DNA from: Hyphomicrobiales bacterium
GTDB lineage: Bacteria; Pseudomonadota; Alphaproteobacteria; Rhizobiales; Rhizobiaceae
NCBI GenBank assembly: GCA_900473795.1
Contig: UCMT01000014.1
Location: 62,001-126,000, forward strand
DNA length: 64,000 nt
Direction of reading: 5' to 3'
Shown in pieces: positions 33,948-42,891 of the stretch. The notes under the pieces were generated by a model. The model was given only the letters and a program-made list of their open reading frames with translations. It was not told the origin of the DNA and did not search any database. Position 1 is the first letter of the stretch. The number at the start of each line of letters is the position of its first letter. A program made the translations under genes and the position numbers.

Positions 33948-35807
33948 ATGCGCCATCTTCCTTCTTTCCGGACATCTTTCCGCATCGCCCATGCGACCGC
34001 GTCAGGCGCTGCGGAAGCGGCGCCGCTCAGCGACCTGCCGTCCTGGAAACTCGAGGATCTCTACCCGTCGGCAACGTCCCAGGAATATCTCGGCGACCTC
34101 GTGAAGGCCGAGGCTGCAGCCAAGGCCTTCGAAGCGAAATGGAAGGGCAAGCTCGCCGATGCAGCGACGCGCAGCGCTGACGAGGGCATCGGCGCGGCCG
34201 TGCGCGAATACGAGGCACTGGAAGACCTGATGGGCAAGATCGGCTCCTTTGCCGGCCTCACCTATTTCTCCGATACGTCCAATCCGGCCAACGGCAAGCT
34301 CTATGGTGACGCCCAGTCGAAGCTGACGGATATGGCGAGCCATCTGTTGTTCTTCTCGCTGGAAATGAACCGGATCGACGATGCCGTCATCGATGCGGCA
34401 CTGGAAGGCGATCCGTTGGCCGCGCACTACAAGCCATGGATCGTCGATCTGCGCATGGACAAGCCCTACCAGCTCGACGACAAGCTGGAGCAGCTCTTCC
34501 TCGAAAAATCCATGACCGGCGCCAGTGCCTTCAACCGCCTGTTCGACGAGACGATGGCGTCGCTGACCTTCAATGTCGACGGCGAGGAGCTGCCGCTCGA
34601 AGTGACGCTGAGCATGCTGCAGGAGGCCGATCCAGCCACCCGGAAAAAGGCAGCGGAGGCGCTGGCCAAAACCTTCAAGACCAACATCCGCACCTTCACC
34701 CTGATCACCAACACGCTCGCCAAGGACAAGGATATCTCCGATCGCTGGCGCGGTTTTGAGGATATCGCCGACAGCCGCCATCTGGCCAACCGGGTCGAGC
34801 GCGACGTGGTCGATGCGCTCGCCGCTGCCGTGAAGGACGCCTATCCGCGCCTGTCCCACCGCTATTACGCGATGAAGGCGAAGTGGCTCGGCATGGAACA
34901 GATGGAATTCTGGGACCGCAACGCGCCGCTGCCGGAAACCCCGACCTCGCTCATTCCCTGGAGCGAGGCCAAGGAGACCGTGCTTTCCGCCTACGGCAAT
35001 TTCGACCCCGAAATGGCAGCGATCGCTCAGCGTTTCTTCGACGGCGGCTGGATCGACGCGCCGGTCCGCCCCGGCAAGGCGCCGGGCGCCTTCGCGCATC
35101 CGACGGTGCCGTCTGCGCATCCCTATGTGCTCGTCAACTACATGGGCAAGCCGCGCGACGTGATGACGCTCGCCCATGAGCTCGGCCACGGCGTGCATCA
35201 GGTTCTCGCCGGCGCTCAAGGGGCGCTGATGGCCTCGACGCCGCTGACCCTTGCAGAGACCGCCTCCGTCTTCGGCGAAATGCTGACCTTCCGCGCCCTT
35301 CTCGACAAGACGAAGGACAAGCGCGAGCGCAAGGCCATGCTCGCCCAGAAGGTCGAGGACATGATCAATACGGTCGTGCGCCAGATCGCCTTCTACGAAT
35401 TCGAGCGCAAGGTCCACACGGCCCGCAAGAACGGCGAACTGACCGCCGACGACATTGGCGAACTCTGGCTGTCCATTCAGACGGAAAGCCTCGGGCCGGC
35501 GATCCGGATTTCCGAGGGCTACGAGACCTATTGGGCGTATATCCCCCACTTCATCCATTCGCCCTTCTATGTCTACGCCTATGCCTTTGGCGATTGCCTG
35601 GTGAATTCGCTGTACGCCGTCTACAGACAAGCCGAAACCGGCTTCCAGCAGAAGTATTTCGAGCTGCTCAAGGCCGGCGGCACCAAACATCATTCGGAAC
35701 TGCTCGCCCCGTTCGGCCTCGACGCCACGGATCCGTCGTTCTGGGCACAGGGCCTGTCGATGCTGGAAGGACTGATCGACGAACTTGAGGCGCTTGATAG
35801 GGCATAA
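33948..35807 (+). CDS. M3-family oligoendopeptidase F
   Basis: The 619-aa protein contains LAHELGHGVHQVL (about residues 405-417), the HExxH zinc site, plus ETASVFGEMLTF (the third ligand Glu) and PHFIHSPFYVYAYAFG near the C-terminus. These are hallmarks of PepF-like oligopeptidases, which degrade cytoplasmic peptides. It is divergent from the sigma-54 regulator gene with about 200 nt between. The following 190 nt hold a palindromic repeat. Confidence 0.94.
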   Translation: MRHLPSFRTSFRIAHATASGAAEAAPLSDLPSWKLEDLYPSATSQEYLGDLVKAEAAAKAFEAKWKGKLADAATRSADEGIGAAVREYEALEDLMGKIGSFAGLTYFSDTSNPANGKLYGDAQSKLTDMASHLLFFSLEMNRIDDAVIDAALEGDPLAAHYKPWIVDLRMDKPYQLDDKLEQLFLEKSMTGASAFNRLFDETMASLTFNVDGEELPLEVTLSMLQEADPATRKKAAEALAKTFKTNIRTFTLITNTLAKDKDISDRWRGFEDIADSRHLANRVERDVVDALAAAVKDAYPRLSHRYYAMKAKWLGMEQMEFWDRNAPLPETPTSLIPWSEAKETVLSAYGNFDPEMAAIAQRFFDGGWIDAPVRPGKAPGAFAHPTVPSAHPYVLVNYMGKPRDVMTLAHELGHGVHQVLAGAQGALMASTPLTLAETASVFGEMLTFRALLDKTKDKRERKAMLAQKVEDMINTVVRQIAFYEFERKVHTARKNGELTADDIGELWLSIQTESLGPAIRISEGYETYWAYIPHFIHSPFYVYAYAFGDCLVNSLYAVYRQAETGFQQKYFELLKAGGTKHHSELLAPFGLDATDPSFWAQGLSMLEGLIDELEALDRA

Positions 35808-35856
35808 GTTCTGGGCGGATGCAGGATATGGAAGCGCGTTTTGCAGGTCCCGGCAT

Positions 35857-35977
35857 GGATCCTCGGGTCAGGCGCGAGGATGACGATCCGGAGACCTGGC
35901 GAGCGAAAAGACTGACGCTAGCATCCCGCGGACGCCCCTGTTCTCCGCCATCCTCGGGCGTGACCCGGGGATCGAGG
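35857..35977. repeat. Inverted rhizobial intergenic repeat upstream of pabB
   Basis: ATCCTCGGGTCAGGCGCGAGGATGACG at 35859-35885 and CCATCCTCGGGCGTGACCCGGGGATC at 35948-35973 are inverted copies (about 90% identical) separated by about 60 nt. CCTCGGGTCA-type repeats are frequent in rhizobial chromosomes. The right copy ends some 20 nt before the pabB start and could fold within its leader. Confidence 0.7.
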
Positions 35978-35997
35978 CGGACACCGACGTGAGCAGC

Positions 35998-37155
35998 ATG
36001 ACCGACACCGGCCCCTTTGTCCTTTTCCGCGACGACAGCGAAGACAGGACGACCGTCTTCGCCGAGCCTTCGCATGTCATCACGGCGCGGACGAAGGCTG
36101 AGTTCTGGCGCGGGCTCGAGGACATGGAAGCCGCACACCACGCCGGAAAATGGCTTGCGGGCTTCATGAGCTACGAGGCCGGCCATCTCTTCGAAAGGAA
36201 GCTCGCTCCCTTTGCCGAGGAAAACCGCCGCACGCCGCTGATGTCCTTCGGCGTCTTCGAGGGGCCGGCCGAGGCACACCCGCTTTCCGAGCCCCGGCGG
36301 CGCATCGAGAACGAGCCCTTCATCACCGAGCCTCGTGCAAGCTGGAACTTCGACGCCTACAGGCGGCGCTTCGACCGCCTGCATCAGCACTTGCGACAGG
36401 GCGATTGTTACCAGGCCAACCTCACCATGCCGGTCACCGCCCGCTGGAACGGCAATCCGCTCGCCGCCTTCTGGTCGCTGATCGAGCGGCAGCCGGTGAA
36501 ATATGGCGCGCTCGTCTCGCTCGACGGCCCAACCCTGTTGTCCCGCTCACCGGAACTCTTCTTCAAGGTCGACAAGCAAGGCTGGATCGAGACCCATCCG
36601 ATGAAGGGCACCGCGCGGCGCGGCGCAAGCCCGGCGGAGGACGAAGAGATCATCCGCGAGATGCAGGCCGATCCGAAGTCCCAGGCGGAGAACCGGATGA
36701 TCGTCGATCTCTTGCGCAACGACATCTCCCGCATCACCGAGGTCGGCACCCTCGAAGTGCCACGCCTGTTCGACGTCGAGACCTATCCGACCGTGCACCA
36801 GATGGTGAGCCACGTCCGGGCGAAACTGCTGCCCGATGTCGGCATCACTCAAATCTTCGAAGCATTGTTCCCCTGTGGCTCGGTCACCGGCGCGCCAAAA
36901 ATGCGGGCGATGGAAATCCTGCATGATCTGGAAGCCGGCCCGCGCGACGCCTATTGCGGCTCGATCGGCTTCATCGCGCCGGATGGCACCATGCGCTTCA
37001 ACGTCGCCATCCGCACCCTGTCGCTCTTTCCGGATGGCGAAGCCGTCTTCAACGTCGGCGGCGGCATCGTCTTCGATTCGACCGCCGAAGCGGAATATGA
37101 GGAATGCCTGCTAAAAGCCCGCTTTGCGGTCGGCGACGCTTGGATCGAGCGATGA
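35998..37155 (+). CDS. pabB: Aminodeoxychorismate synthase component I
   Basis: The 385-aa chorismate-binding enzyme has QGDCYQANLTMPV, THPMKGTARRGASPAEDEEI, NRMIVDLLRNDISRI and the catalytic PCGSVTGAPKMRAMEILHDLE (about residues 299-319). It forms 4-amino-4-deoxychorismate from chorismate with ammonia from a PabA subunit that is not in the window. A GTG three codons upstream is an alternative start. The stop overlaps pabC by 4 nt. Confidence 0.94.
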   Translation: MTDTGPFVLFRDDSEDRTTVFAEPSHVITARTKAEFWRGLEDMEAAHHAGKWLAGFMSYEAGHLFERKLAPFAEENRRTPLMSFGVFEGPAEAHPLSEPRRRIENEPFITEPRASWNFDAYRRRFDRLHQHLRQGDCYQANLTMPVTARWNGNPLAAFWSLIERQPVKYGALVSLDGPTLLSRSPELFFKVDKQGWIETHPMKGTARRGASPAEDEEIIREMQADPKSQAENRMIVDLLRNDISRITEVGTLEVPRLFDVETYPTVHQMVSHVRAKLLPDVGITQIFEALFPCGSVTGAPKMRAMEILHDLEAGPRDAYCGSIGFIAPDGTMRFNVAIRTLSLFPDGEAVFNVGGGIVFDSTAEAEYEECLLKARFAVGDAWIER

Positions 37156-38015
37156 CGGATTTTTCCCTGATCGAAACGATGCGATGGGAGCCCGGCACCG
37201 GCATCGCCCGCCTGCGGCTGCACCTCGCCCGCCTGAAGCGATCGGCCGGACGGCTGGGATTTGCCGGGGCGGATCAGGTTGAAAGCGCGTTGGAGGAAGC
37301 GTTTGGAGCCCCTCTTTCCTCTTCGCCAAACAGGTCCTTGGAAGATAAGCGTATGAACATGGACATCGCCGCGCCCTCCCTCTTCTCCCCTGCGGGGAGA
37401 AGTGCCGAGCGCAGCGAGGCGATGAGGGGGTCTGTCGGCGAACTCGGCGCCAGTATTCCCCCCTCATCCGGCGGCCACCTTCTCCCCGCTGGGGAGAAGA
37501 GGGAGCAAGCGCGGGGCGATTCGAAAACAGGAACCACCGAAAGTTTGGATCAACCATCGCCATTGCGCGTTCGCCTGACGCTCAGCCCTTCCGGTGAAAT
37601 CGCCATCACCACCGCGCCCTTCACGCCGCTTCCCGAAAACACCGTCTGGCGCGTCGCGGTCGCCGCCACCCGTCTCGATTCGGCCAACAGGCTCCTGCGC
37701 CACAAGACCACCCGGCGCGAGATCTACGAGGCGGCGCGCGGTGAATATCCGCCGGCGGCTGCCGACGAGGTCCTGCTGCTCAACGAGAAGGGCGAGCCTT
37801 GCGAGGGCACGATCACCTCGCTTTTCCTCGACGACGGCTCGGGCGTCCTGAAAACGCCGCCGATTTCCTGCGGGCTGCTTGCCGGCGTGCTCAGGACCGA
37901 ATTGATCTGCGCCCGCCGCGCCCGCGTGCAGCGCTTGACGCTTCAAGACCTGCGCAAAGGAACGTTGTTCATGGGCAATTCGCTGCGCGGCCTGATCCGG
38001 GCCGAGCTGGTTTAG
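37152..38015 (+). CDS. pabC: Aminodeoxychorismate lyase-like class IV aminotransferase with repeat insert
   Basis: The 287-aa protein starts SLIETMRWEPGTGIARLRLHLARLKRSAGRLGF and ends with RLLRHKTTRREIYEAARGEYP (HK being the likely PLP lysine), NEKGEPCEGTITSLFLD and FMGNSLRGLIRAELV, all of the fold-type IV lyase. It splits aminodeoxychorismate to p-aminobenzoate and pyruvate. Residues about 54-135 match no enzyme segment; they are encoded by a palindromic repeat inserted in frame (see separate entry). Most rhizobial relatives are about 210 aa by memory. The ATG overlaps the pabB stop. Confidence 0.88.
   Translation: MTDFSLIETMRWEPGTGIARLRLHLARLKRSAGRLGFAGADQVESALEEAFGAPLSSSPNRSLEDKRMNMDIAAPSLFSPAGRSAERSEAMRGSVGELGASIPPSSGGHLLPAGEKREQARGDSKTGTTESLDQPSPLRVRLTLSPSGEIAITTAPFTPLPENTVWRVAVAATRLDSANRLLRHKTTRREIYEAARGEYPPAAADEVLLLNEKGEPCEGTITSLFLDDGSGVLKTPPISCGLLAGVLRTELICARRARVQRLTLQDLRKGTLFMGNSLRGLIRAELV
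37374..37503. repeat. Palindromic rhizobial repeat inserted in frame within pabC
   Basis: CTTCTCCCC-TGC-GGGGAGAAG (37382-37402) and CTTCTCCCC-GCT-GGGGAGAAG (37479-37499) are two palindromes with 9-bp stems. Between them GATGAGGGGG (37421-37430) and CCCCCCTCATC (37458-37468) form a second inverted pair. CTTCTCCCCGC...GGGGAGAAGG with CCCCTCATCC is a repeat family I remember as frequent between genes in Rhizobium and Agrobacterium. Here it lies inside the pabC reading frame and keeps it open, adding roughly 40 to 80 codons. Confidence 0.8.
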
Positions 38016-38944
38016 CGCAGGCTGACCGCGATCCGGTCGCGGCCGGAATGCTTGGCCTCGTAGAGCGCGGCATCCGCGCGCGAATAGAGCGACCTTGCGG
38101 TATCGCCCGGCTCCAGCACGGCAATGCCGGCGGAGCAGGTATAGAAAAACTGCGGCGCCGACGGCAGGGGGCGCGCGGTGCGTACCTTGTCCAGCACCCG
38201 ATCGACGATCTTGCGGCCATCCGGCAATGTCGTCTCCGGAAAGATCAGCATGAACTCCTCGCCACCGACGCGCCCGAAGCAATCGTGACGCCGTACGACC
38301 GGATGCACCCTGCGCGCAAAATCGAGGAGAATGTCGTCGCCCGTCTGATGGCCGTACAGGTCATTGATGCCCTTGAAAAAATCGATGTCGAGAATGCAGA
38401 TACAGCCTCTCCCCGCGCCAATCGCAGCCTGTTTCTGCACCATCTCCTCGAGCTTCGACATCATGTAGCGGCGGTTGGAGATGCCGGTCAGCTCGTCGGT
38501 CTGGGAGGCTTTCACGGCGAAGTCGCGGTCCTGCCGCAACGTGCGCTCATCGGCACGCAGATGGGTGATGTCGTTGGCAATGCACAGCATCCAGCCGTTG
38601 CGGTCGACGGTCTCGGTCATCCACAGCCAGCGGCCACCGACGACATCGGTCTCGAAGGCTCGAAACGGCACCTTGCCGCGGCGCGACTGGGCCGAGACCA
38701 CCCAGGCCTCGAAGTCGGGCACGCTGATGACGGTGCCGCGGCCGAGAGCATGATTGCGCCGCATCAGATCCGGCCAAATCGGCGTCTCATCGTCGTCAAG
38801 ATGGAAGGTCGAGCGGAAGGCCCGGTTGGCGTAGCGCAGGCGATCGTCATGATCGTAGAGCGCGATGAGGACTTCGGTGTCGTCTCGCAATGACGCCAGG
38901 CTGGCCGCTATTTCATCCATCGCACCGATTCCGTATTGCCGCAT
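38012..38944 (-). CDS. PAS-GGDEF diguanylate cyclase
   Basis: The 310-aa soluble protein has an N-terminal PAS-like domain (about residues 18-130, with LYDHDDRLRYANRAFRSTFHLD) and a GGDEF domain (about 146-308) with DELTGISNRRYM, DIDFFKGINDLYGHQTGDDIL and the active-site FGRVGGEEFMLIFPE. It makes cyclic di-GMP; the GGEEF variant is catalytically competent in known enzymes. The start may instead be Met9. Its stop overlaps the pabC stop by 4 nt. Confidence 0.93.
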   Translation of the reverse strand: MRQYGIGAMDEIAASLASLRDDTEVLIALYDHDDRLRYANRAFRSTFHLDDDETPIWPDLMRRNHALGRGTVISVPDFEAWVVSAQSRRGKVPFRAFETDVVGGRWLWMTETVDRNGWMLCIANDITHLRADERTLRQDRDFAVKASQTDELTGISNRRYMMSKLEEMVQKQAAIGAGRGCICILDIDFFKGINDLYGHQTGDDILLDFARRVHPVVRRHDCFGRVGGEEFMLIFPETTLPDGRKIVDRVLDKVRTARPLPSAPQFFYTCSAGIAVLEPGDTARSLYSRADAALYEAKHSGRDRIAVSLR

Positions 38945-39163
38945 TCATTGTAGGGCGGGCGTAAGACAGCACCATCGCGAAATATGGCGAGTCGGGCCGA
39001 TTGGCAGCGCGCCACTCGCGTGCTTCATGAAATACGAAAATATGTCCGAAGAAGGAACATCGCAAAAGAATCACAGGATCGACGGCAGCCCGCTTATGCA
39101 CGGCGGGCTCCCGGCAATGCCTTTGCCGCTTCACGAAGAACGAAAGGTCGTGGCCAAATAGAC

Positions 39164-39194
39164 AAAAGCCCCGCCGGCGCGAAGCCGGCGGGGC
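39164..39194 (-). terminator. Rho-independent terminator of hpd
   Basis: GCCCCGCCGGC and GCCGGCGGGGC form an eleven-pair stem with GCGAA loop. On the minus strand it is followed by TTTTGTC, 28 nt after the hpd stop. Confidence 0.9.
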
Positions 39195-39221
39195 CTGGGA
39201 TCAAGCTGTGTGGACGTTCTC

Positions 39222-40334
39222 TTATTCGGCCGCCGCCGGATGGAGAACGCCGCGACGGATCTGGTCGGCCTCGATCGATTCGAACAAAGCCCGGAAGTTT
39301 CCTTCGCCGAAGCCTTCATCGCCCTTGCGCTGGATGAACTCGAAGAAGATCGGGCCGATCACGGTCTTCGAGAATATCTGCAGCAGGATGCGGGTCATGC
39401 CGCCATCCACCACGCCCTCGCCGTCGATCAGGATGCCGTGCTGCTTCATCCGCTCGATCGGTTCGTCGTGTCCGTGCACGCGGTCATGCGAGAGTTCGTA
39501 ATAGGTATCCGGCGGGCCTGGCATGAATTTCAGGCCATTGGCCGCCAGCTTGTCGGTGGCGTCGTAGATGCCCTCCGTTCCAACGGCGATGTGCTGGATG
39601 CCCTCGCCCTTGTACTTGCGCAGATATTCCTCGATCTGGCTCGTATCGTCCTTGGATTCGTTCAGCGGAATCCGGATCTTGCCGCAGGGCGAGGTGATCG
39701 CCCGGCTCGTCAGACCCGTGATGCGGCCATCGATGTTGAAGAAGTGGATCTGCTTGAAACCGAAGAGCTCGCGGTAGAAGTCCCACCACTTGTCCATGTT
39801 GCCGCGATAGACATTGTGGGTCAGGTGATCGAGATAATAGAAGCCGACACCCTGCGGCTTCGGATCGCGCTCGCCCAGCCATTCGAACTCGGCCTCATAG
39901 GGCGAGCCCTTCTTGCCGTAGGTTTCGATGAAATAGAGCAGCGACCCGCCGATGCCGACGATGGCCGGAACGTCAAGCGCTTTGTCCTTGCCTTCATAAG
40001 GCGTCGCGCCCTTCGATACGGCGTGCTCGAAAGCATGTTTGGCATCGACGACGCGCCAGGCCATGGACGGCGCGCAGGGGCCGTGATCGGCGACGAAACC
40101 CATGGCATGGCTGCCCGGCTCTGCATTGATGAGATAGTTGATGTCGCCCTGGCGCCAGACCGTGAGGTCCTTCGTGCGGTGCTTGGCAACGCAGGTGTAG
40201 CCCATGCGGGTAAACAGCTCTCTCAGCTGTTCCGGCTCGGGATGGGCGAACTCGACAAACTCGAAACCGTCGGTGCCTGCCGGGTTCTCGGTGGTAATGC
40301 CGGACGGGGGTGCATCATGCGGGAAGGGTCCCAT
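39222..40334 (-). CDS. hpd: 4-hydroxyphenylpyruvate dioxygenase
   Basis: The 370-aa protein starts at ATG 40334 behind AGAGGAGAGAACC. It contains FYYLDHLTHNVYRGNMDKWWDFYRELFGF, GIQHIAVGTEGIYDATDKL and the C-terminal GPIFFEFIQRKGDEGFGEGNF, giving the two His and one Glu iron ligands of HPPD. It converts 4-hydroxyphenylpyruvate to homogentisate. An Lrp-type gene lies divergently 131 nt away and may control it. A strong terminator follows. Confidence 0.96.
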   Translation of the reverse strand: MGPFPHDAPPSGITTENPAGTDGFEFVEFAHPEPEQLRELFTRMGYTCVAKHRTKDLTVWRQGDINYLINAEPGSHAMGFVADHGPCAPSMAWRVVDAKHAFEHAVSKGATPYEGKDKALDVPAIVGIGGSLLYFIETYGKKGSPYEAEFEWLGERDPKPQGVGFYYLDHLTHNVYRGNMDKWWDFYRELFGFKQIHFFNIDGRITGLTSRAITSPCGKIRIPLNESKDDTSQIEEYLRKYKGEGIQHIAVGTEGIYDATDKLAANGLKFMPGPPDTYYELSHDRVHGHDEPIERMKQHGILIDGEGVVDGGMTRILLQIFSKTVIGPIFFEFIQRKGDEGFGEGNFRALFESIEADQIRRGVLHPAAAE

Positions 40335-40385
40335 GGTTCTCTCCTCTGAACTCATCGACTGTTGAGGCGATCATGACGCAAATCC

Positions 40386-40434
40386 TGTGCATTGTGCTTG
40401 CATTCTTGCGTGCTATAACCAGATCAATGCACGA
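40386..40434. promoter_or_regulatory. Candidate Lrp-type operator between hpd and its regulator
   Basis: TGTGCATTG (40386-40394) and CAATGCACG (40426-40434) form an inverted pair (8 of 9) with a GTGC-rich stretch between, and further GTGC/GCAC copies occur before the regulator's ATG. The TATAAC at about 40414 could be a -10 for the Lrp gene. Lrp proteins often bind such repeated, spaced half-sites. Confidence 0.45.
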
Positions 40435-40465
40435 TCTGTGCGATATTTGACGAAGGTATGCACGA

Positions 40466-40945
40466 ATGGAACAGATGGATGGCTATGATCTGAAGATCCT
40501 TGCTGAACTGCAGAAAGACGGCCGCCTGACCAACAATGAACTCTCGGATTTGATCGCCCTGTCGCCGTCGCAATGTTCCCGCCGCCGCGCCCGGCTGGAG
40601 GCGGAAGGCTTCATTCACGGCTACCGCGCCGTGCTCGATCGCGGCCGGCTCGGGCTCGATCTGATGGTCGTGATCGCCGTCACTCTCGCCACCCACAACC
40701 GCGACAATGCCAAGCGCTTCGCCGCCCTGATCGCCGATCTGCCGGAGGTGCTCGAATGCTACGCACTGACCGGTGAAATGGACTATCACCTCAAGGTCGT
40801 CACCTATGACCTGGCCGGCCTGTCGCACTTCGTCAACGACGTGCTGCTGCCGCATGACAGCGTGCAACATGTGAAAACATCGATCGTGCTGGCGACACTG
40901 AAGGATTTTCAGGGACTGCCGGTCCGCCAACGCGGCAGGCATTGA
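40466..40945 (+). CDS. Lrp/AsnC-family regulator
   Basis: The 159-aa protein has an N-terminal HTH (MDGYDLKILAELQKDGRLTNNELSDLIALSPSQCSRR) and a C-terminal RAM ligand domain (VVIAVTLATHNRD, ECYALTGEMDYHLKVV). It is divergent from hpd, so a phenylpyruvate, tyrosine or homogentisate sensor is a reasonable guess. The ligand is not visible. Confidence 0.93.
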   Translation: MEQMDGYDLKILAELQKDGRLTNNELSDLIALSPSQCSRRRARLEAEGFIHGYRAVLDRGRLGLDLMVVIAVTLATHNRDNAKRFAALIADLPEVLECYALTGEMDYHLKVVTYDLAGLSHFVNDVLLPHDSVQHVKTSIVLATLKDFQGLPVRQRGRH

Positions 40946-40952
40946 GCGTGCC

Positions 40953-41414
40953 TCAGCGGCGCGTTTGTGCCATGGCGTTTTCAACGGCAGTCAGCCCGGA
41001 CGACAGGGCCTGCAGGCCGTCCCTTCCCAGAAGCTTTTCCAGCTCTGCCGAATAGGCGCGCGCAAGCCGCGTCAGCTCCTGATAGGCCTTGGTTCCGGCC
41101 GCCGTCAGCTCCAGATGTTCGACCCGGCGGTCGTCCTCATGCTGCGTCCGCTTCAGCCAGCGGCGCTCCTCCAGCGCGAAGACGGCGCGGCTGACCTTGG
41201 TCTTGTGCATGGTCGAATGAACGCCCACCTCGGTCGCCGTCATGCGCCCGGAGCTCCCGAGCGCCGCCAGCGTCCGCCACTCCGGCCGCGTCAGGCCGTA
41301 CTCGGCCTTGTAGGCGGCCGCAAAGCGCAGGGCGATGAATTCCGCCGCGCGATTGAGACGAAATGGCAGGAACTGCTCAAGATCGAAGTCGCTCATGACA
41401 TCATCAGCGTCCAT
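40953..41414 (-). CDS. MarR-family regulator of the homogentisate operon
   Basis: The 153-aa protein has a winged helix with [49 protein letters not shown] and a [14 protein letters not shown] wing, typical MarR. The start is ATG 41414 ([10 protein letters not shown]), with AAGGAAGCC upstream. Divergent from hmgA, it likely represses that operon through the inverted repeat in between and is released by a pathway intermediate. Confidence 0.92.
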   Translation of the reverse strand: MDADDVMSDFDLEQFLPFRLNRAAEFIALRFAAAYKAEYGLTRPEWRTLAALGSSGRMTATEVGVHSTMHKTKVSRAVFALEERRWLKRTQHEDDRRVEHLELTAAGTKAYQELTRLARAYSAELEKLLGRDGLQALSSGLTAVENAMAQTRR

Positions 41415-41427
41415 GGCTTCCTTGATA

Positions 41428-41456
41428 GTTACAAAATTGACAGTTACGTTTGTAAC
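41428..41456. promoter_or_regulatory. MarR-type operator between marR and hmgA
   Basis: GTTACAAA (41428-41435) and TTTGTAAC (41449-41456) are perfect inverse copies with a GTTAC half-site between. This 29-bp palindrome sits in the 67-nt space between the two divergent starts and so covers both promoters. Confidence 0.65.
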
Positions 41457-41481
41457 CATATCTACGGAGGAGGTGCAAGCC

Positions 41482-42837
41482 ATGCTGGAGAAAGCCAAGA
41501 GGATCGCGGTCGATGCCGTGGCGAACAGCCCGCAATACATGCCGGGCTTCGGCAACGACTTCGAGACCGAATCTTTGCCCGGTGCGCTGCCGCAGGGACA
41601 GAACAGTCCGCAGAAATGCAATTATGGTCTCTATGCCGAACAACTCTCCGGTTCCCCCTTTACCGCGCCACGCGGCACCAACGAGCGCTCATGGCTCTAC
41701 CGCATCCGCCCGAGCGTGCGCCACACCCGCCGTTTCTCCAATGCGAGCTATCCCTTCTGGAAATCGGCCCCGTGCCTGGACGATCACTCCCTGCCGCTTG
41801 GCCAGCTGCGCTGGAACCCGATCCCGGCGCCAACGGAAAAGCTCAACTTCCTCGCCGGTATCCGAACGATGACGGCTGCGGGCGACGTCATGACCCAGGT
41901 CGGCATGGCGGCGCATGCCTATGTCTTCAACGACGACATGGTCGACGACTATTTCTTCAATGCCGATGGCGAACTGCTGGTCGTGCCGCAGCTCGGCGCC
42001 ATCCGGGTCTTCACCGAAATGGGCATCATCGATGTCGAGCCATCCGAGATCTGCCTCATCCCGCGCGGCATGATGTTCAAGGTTTCGCGCCTCGGCGAGG
42101 GGCCTGAATGGCGCGGCTATATCTGCGAAAACTACGGCGCCAAGTTCACGCTGCCGGATCGCGGCCCGATCGGCGCCAACTGCCTTGCCAATCCGCGCGA
42201 CTTCAAGACGCCGGTTGCCGCCTATGAGGACAAGGAGACGCCGTGCCGCGTGCATGTCAAATGGTGCGGCAAGTTCTACGTCACCGAGATCGGCCATTCG
42301 CCGCTCGACGTCGTCGCCTGGCACGGCAACTACGCCCCGTTCAAATATGATCTCCGGACTTTTTCGCCGGTCGGCGCCATCCTGTTCGACCATCCCGATC
42401 CGTCGATCTTCACCGTGCTGACGGCGCCGACGGAGGAATCGGGCACCGCCAATGTCGATTTCGTCATCTTCCCGCCGCGCTGGCTGGTCGCCGAACATAC
42501 GTTCCGCCCGCCCTGGTACCACCGCAACATCATGAGCGAGTTCATGGGCCTGATCCATGGCCAGTACGACGCCAAGGAAGAGGGGTTCGTGCCGGGCGGC
42601 ATCAGCCTGCACAACATGATGCTGCCGCACGGCCCGGATGCCATGGGTTTCGAAAAGGCCTCCAATGTCGAGTTGAAACCGGTCAAGCTCGACCACACCA
42701 TGGCCTTCATGTTCGAGACCCGCTACCCGCAGCAACTGACGCGCTACGCCGCCGAACTCGAGACGCTGCAGGACAATTATCTCGAATGCTGGGACGGGCT
42801 GGAGCGCAAGTTCGACGGGACGCCCGGTATCAAGTGA
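41482..42837 (+). CDS. hmgA: Homogentisate 1,2-dioxygenase
   Basis: The 451-aa protein begins [30 protein letters not shown]; the ATG has GGAGGAGGTGCAAGCC upstream. The region [16 protein letters not shown] with [15 protein letters not shown] gives the Fe(II) ligands of the family (His, Glu, His). It cleaves homogentisate to maleylacetoacetate. It is the first of three genes that follow in order of the pathway except that fah precedes maiA. Confidence 0.97.
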   Translation: MLEKAKRIAVDAVANSPQYMPGFGNDFETESLPGALPQGQNSPQKCNYGLYAEQLSGSPFTAPRGTNERSWLYRIRPSVRHTRRFSNASYPFWKSAPCLDDHSLPLGQLRWNPIPAPTEKLNFLAGIRTMTAAGDVMTQVGMAAHAYVFNDDMVDDYFFNADGELLVVPQLGAIRVFTEMGIIDVEPSEICLIPRGMMFKVSRLGEGPEWRGYICENYGAKFTLPDRGPIGANCLANPRDFKTPVAAYEDKETPCRVHVKWCGKFYVTEIGHSPLDVVAWHGNYAPFKYDLRTFSPVGAILFDHPDPSIFTVLTAPTEESGTANVDFVIFPPRWLVAEHTFRPPWYHRNIMSEFMGLIHGQYDAKEEGFVPGGISLHNMMLPHGPDAMGFEKASNVELKPVKLDHTMAFMFETRYPQQLTRYAAELETLQDNYLECWDGLERKFDGTPGIK

Positions 42838-42891
42838 GCCCATTGCACGGGGCGCGACGAGTAGAACCGATCATCAGATACGGATTAAACC

